NCBI GenBank assembly: GCA_013154225.1
Contig: JAADCW010000173.1
Location: 1-14,634, forward strand
DNA length: 14,634 nt
Direction: 5' to 3'
Source: Chloroflexota bacterium
GTDB lineage: Bacteria > Chloroflexota > Anaerolineae > Anaerolineales > DRMV01
Both the position numbers and the translations under genes were made by a program. Positions within the stretch are counted from its first letter, which is position 1. Every line of letters starts with the position of its first letter. The notes below the pieces were generated by a model. The model had not been told where the DNA came from, made no database searches, and saw nothing but the letters and a program-made list of their open reading frames with translations. Below are positions 13,086 through 14,634 of this stretch, in pieces.

Positions 13086-13943
13086 ATGAGCACTCAGATG
13101 GGATTCGATGACATTCGTTTATCGCCCATTGCAGGAACGTGGTATCCGGCCTCGCCGCAAGCATTGGCGGCAGAGGTAGATCATTATTTGGCGCAGGCTG
13201 CGGCGCGTTTGCCGCGGCTGGACGGTGAGGTGGTGGGTGTGGTGGCGCCTCATGCGGGCATTCGCTATTCTGGGCCGGTGGCAGGCTATGCCTTTGCCGC
13301 GGTGCAGGGCATGGCACCCGACGTGGTGGCCGTGGTTGCGCCAATGCATTACCCTTATCGCCAGCCGTTGCTGACCACAGCCCATAGCGCTTATGCGACG
13401 CCTTTGGGTGAAATTCCGGTTGCACACGATTTGCTGGCTGTGCTCGGCGATCGCCTGGAGGCGCGCATCGGCCTGCGGCCTACCGCGGTGTTGAACGACC
13501 CAGAGCATGCGCTGGAAATCGAACTGCCTTTTCTGCAACGGGCGCTATCCAAGCCGTTCCGCCTGCTTCCTTTGATGCTGCGTGATTATCGCCCGAGCGT
13601 GTGTCAGGCGCTGGGCGAAACCCTGGCCGAAATTTTGGCTGGGCAATCGGCTTTATTGGTGGCCAGTACAGATCTTTCGCATTATTATCCGGCCAATGTG
13701 GCAAGGCAGTTGGATGAGCACATGCTGCGGCGGATTGCCGCGCTGGACCCCGAGGGCGTGTTGCGCGCGGAGCGGGAAGGCACCGGCTTTGCCTGCGGTG
13801 CTGGCCCTGTGGCTGCGGTGTTATGGGCTTCAAAGGCCCTGGGCGCGCGGCGGGGCGTGGTTTTGCATTACGCAACTTCGGGCGATGTCACCGGCGATTA
13901 CACTTCAGTGGTTGGCTATGGCGCTGTGGCAATTTTGCGTTGA
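13086..13943 (+). CDS. amrB: MEMO1-family protein (AmmeMemoRadiSam system protein B)
   Basis: A 285-residue protein of the MEMO1/AmrB family, a dioxygenase-like fold related to class III extradiol enzymes. In many bacteria and archaea it accompanies an AMMECR1 protein and a radical SAM enzyme; the biochemical role is unsettled. Visible signatures: AGTWYPA (16-22), VAPHAGIRYSGPVAG (53-67), HALEIELPFL (141-150), STDLSHYYP (194-202) and FACGAGPVAAV (235-245). The metal ligands of human MEMO1 (two His and one Cys) correspond to His56, His88 and Cys237, all kept. Start: GGGAGG lies 7 nt before the ATG. Neither AMMECR1 nor the radical SAM partner is in the window. Codons end in G or T far more often than in the plus-strand genes left of 12.5 kb, as expected for a leading-strand gene on the other side of an origin. 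Confidence 0.9.
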   Translation: MSTQMGFDDIRLSPIAGTWYPASPQALAAEVDHYLAQAAARLPRLDGEVVGVVAPHAGIRYSGPVAGYAFAAVQGMAPDVVAVVAPMHYPYRQPLLTTAHSAYATPLGEIPVAHDLLAVLGDRLEARIGLRPTAVLNDPEHALEIELPFLQRALSKPFRLLPLMLRDYRPSVCQALGETLAEILAGQSALLVASTDLSHYYPANVARQLDEHMLRRIAALDPEGVLRAEREGTGFACGAGPVAAVLWASKALGARRGVVLHYATSGDVTGDYTSVVGYGAVAILR

Positions 13944-13973
13944 CAAACCGCTGGCCTAAAAGGGAATCTTGGA

Positions 13974-13979
13974 TATAAT
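13974..13979 (+). promoter_or_regulatory. Candidate -10 element for the phosphoribosyltransferase gene
   Basis: A perfect TATAAT lies 51 nt before the start codon. No -35 is at proper spacing: a TTGACA at 13940-13945 is 28 bp away, too far. Read-through from the MEMO1-family gene is possible because there is no terminator between them. Confidence 0.5.
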
Positions 13980-14015
13980 GGATGGCGGCATGTCCCTGTC
14001 CCTATTTTGCACACC

Positions 14016-14022
14016 AAGGAGG
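14016..14022 (+). promoter_or_regulatory. Ribosome binding site fixing the phosphoribosyltransferase start
   Basis: AAGGAGG, 8 nt before ATG 14031. It lies inside the longer open frame that begins with TTG at 14007, so that upstream start is unlikely. Confidence 0.8.
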
Positions 14023-14030
14023 ATGATGGC

Positions 14031-14585
14031 ATGGGCGAGGCACGGGAATTCTATCCTGTGGAAGTTGCAGGCGTAAAACGGGCGTTGCCGCTGTTTGAGG
14101 TTGCGCCGGGGGTGCGCATTGCAGTGCTCAACATTTTAGGGGATGTGGAATTGACCGAGGCCGCGGCTGACGCGCTGGCTCAGAAGTTGGCCGACGTGGA
14201 TTTCGATGTCCTGGTCACGGCAGAGGCTAAGAGTATTCCTTTGGTCTATGCCCTGGCCGTGCGGACGAAGAAGCCTTACGTGGTTCTGCGGAAGACTTAC
14301 AAGCCTTACATGGGCGATGCTTTGTCTGCCGAGACCCTTTCCATCACCACGGGCAAGCCCCAGGTGCTCTATTTGGATGAGAAAGATCGAGCACTGCTGG
14401 AGGGCAAGAAAGTGGTTTTGGTGGATGATGTTATTAGCACCGGCTCGACCCTTCAGGGGATGCGGTTGCTGATGGAAAAGGCCGGTGCGGAAGTGGTGGC
14501 CGAGGTGGCCATTTTCACCGAAGGCGACCGCGCAAAGTGGCGCAAAATCATTGCCCTTGGGCATTTGCCCGTGTTTACCGATTGA
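14031..14585 (+). CDS. Purine phosphoribosyltransferase-like protein (adenine phosphoribosyltransferase type)
   Basis: A type I phosphoribosyltransferase of 184 residues, similar in length to bacterial Apt. The PRPP-binding loop VVLVDDVISTGST (128-140) is intact, and the preceding VLVTAEAKSIPLVYALA (60-76) corresponds to the GIEARGF region of Apt. KKPYVVLRKTYKPY (80-93) occupies the usual place of the flexible loop. The family salvages a free purine with PRPP to a nucleotide in the cytoplasm. Xanthine or hypoxanthine PRTases and PRT-fold regulators share these motifs, so substrate assignment is tentative. It follows the MEMO1-family gene by 87 nt and is closed by a hairpin at the window edge. 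Confidence 0.82.
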   Translation: MGEAREFYPVEVAGVKRALPLFEVAPGVRIAVLNILGDVELTEAAADALAQKLADVDFDVLVTAEAKSIPLVYALAVRTKKPYVVLRKTYKPYMGDALSAETLSITTGKPQVLYLDEKDRALLEGKKVVLVDDVISTGSTLQGMRLLMEKAGAEVVAEVAIFTEGDRAKWRKIIALGHLPVFTD

Positions 14586-14608
14586 GCGCAAGGGTTTGGA
14601 AGCCAAAA

Positions 14609-14634
14609 CGCCCCCGTAGAGCAATGCGGGGGCG
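14609..14634 (+). terminator. Probable terminator cut by the window edge
   Basis: CGCCCCCG (14609-14616) pairs with CGGGGGCG (14627-14634), preceded by AAAA. The expected T-run would lie just beyond the end of the window. Confidence 0.7.

Noticed and set aside
13940..13979. TTGACA and TATAAT as a consensus promoter before the phosphoribosyltransferase gene
   Set aside because: The spacer is 28 bp, far beyond 16-19 bp. Only the -10 element is kept.
1..14634. CRISPR arrays, insertion sequences, phage genes, tRNA or rRNA genes
   Set aside because: I found no regular direct-repeat arrays, transposase motifs, terminal inverted repeats with target duplications, or tRNA cloverleaf sequence.

Overview
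The window is 14.6 kb of GC-rich bacterial chromosome. It carries housekeeping and accessory metabolic genes, with no mobile elements, CRISPR arrays, tRNA or rRNA genes. The style suggests Chloroflexota, probably Anaerolineae. Two lipoproteins have long Pro/Thr linkers of the TPTPTP type, there is a DUF4282 membrane protein and a fused CoaBC, and dnaK stands without grpE/dnaJ. This assignment is by resemblance only.

Layout from left to right: (1) 2-1833, minus strand: a threonine-dehydrogenase-like gene (tdh) translationally coupled to a lipoprotein gene. (2) 2077-4035, plus strand: a lipoprotein fusing a DsbA-type thioredoxin domain to a cyclophilin domain, then a DedA membrane protein, closed by a bidirectional terminator. 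(3) 4138-6231: an SDR oxidoreductase (minus) diverging from an alpha-oxoamine synthase of the KBL/serine-palmitoyltransferase type (plus), with an operator-like palindrome between them. (4) 6380-8324, minus strand: coaBC with an extra C-terminal DUF952 domain, preceded by a DUF4282 gene. (5) 8639-12519, plus strand: dnaK, a tail-anchored FHA protein and a class V aminotransferase, each with its own promoter. (6) 12563-13085: a gene-free, G-rich stretch with a dense cluster of DnaA-box-like nonamers. (7) 13086-14585, plus strand: a MEMO1-family (AmrB) protein and an adenine-phosphoribosyltransferase-like protein, with a terminator at the window edge.

The most interesting element is region 6. 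It holds eight matches to TTWTCCMCA within 377 bp: three on the minus strand to the left and five on the plus strand to the right. Three of the five are evenly spaced, and one of those is the exact consensus TTATCCACA. Strand composition appears to change here: the plus strand is C>G to the left and G>C to the right, and third-codon positions change with it. I read this as a probable chromosomal replication origin (oriC) with no dnaA gene in the window.

Other points of note are the CoaBC-DUF952 fusion, the DsbA-cyclophilin lipoprotein whose usual catalytic Arg is replaced, and repeated use of extended -10 promoters (TGnTAnnnT). Functionally, tdh, the oxoamine synthase and the aminotransferase could form a threonine-glycine-glyoxylate route. 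However, the synthase also resembles bacterial serine palmitoyltransferases, so this pathway is an inference.
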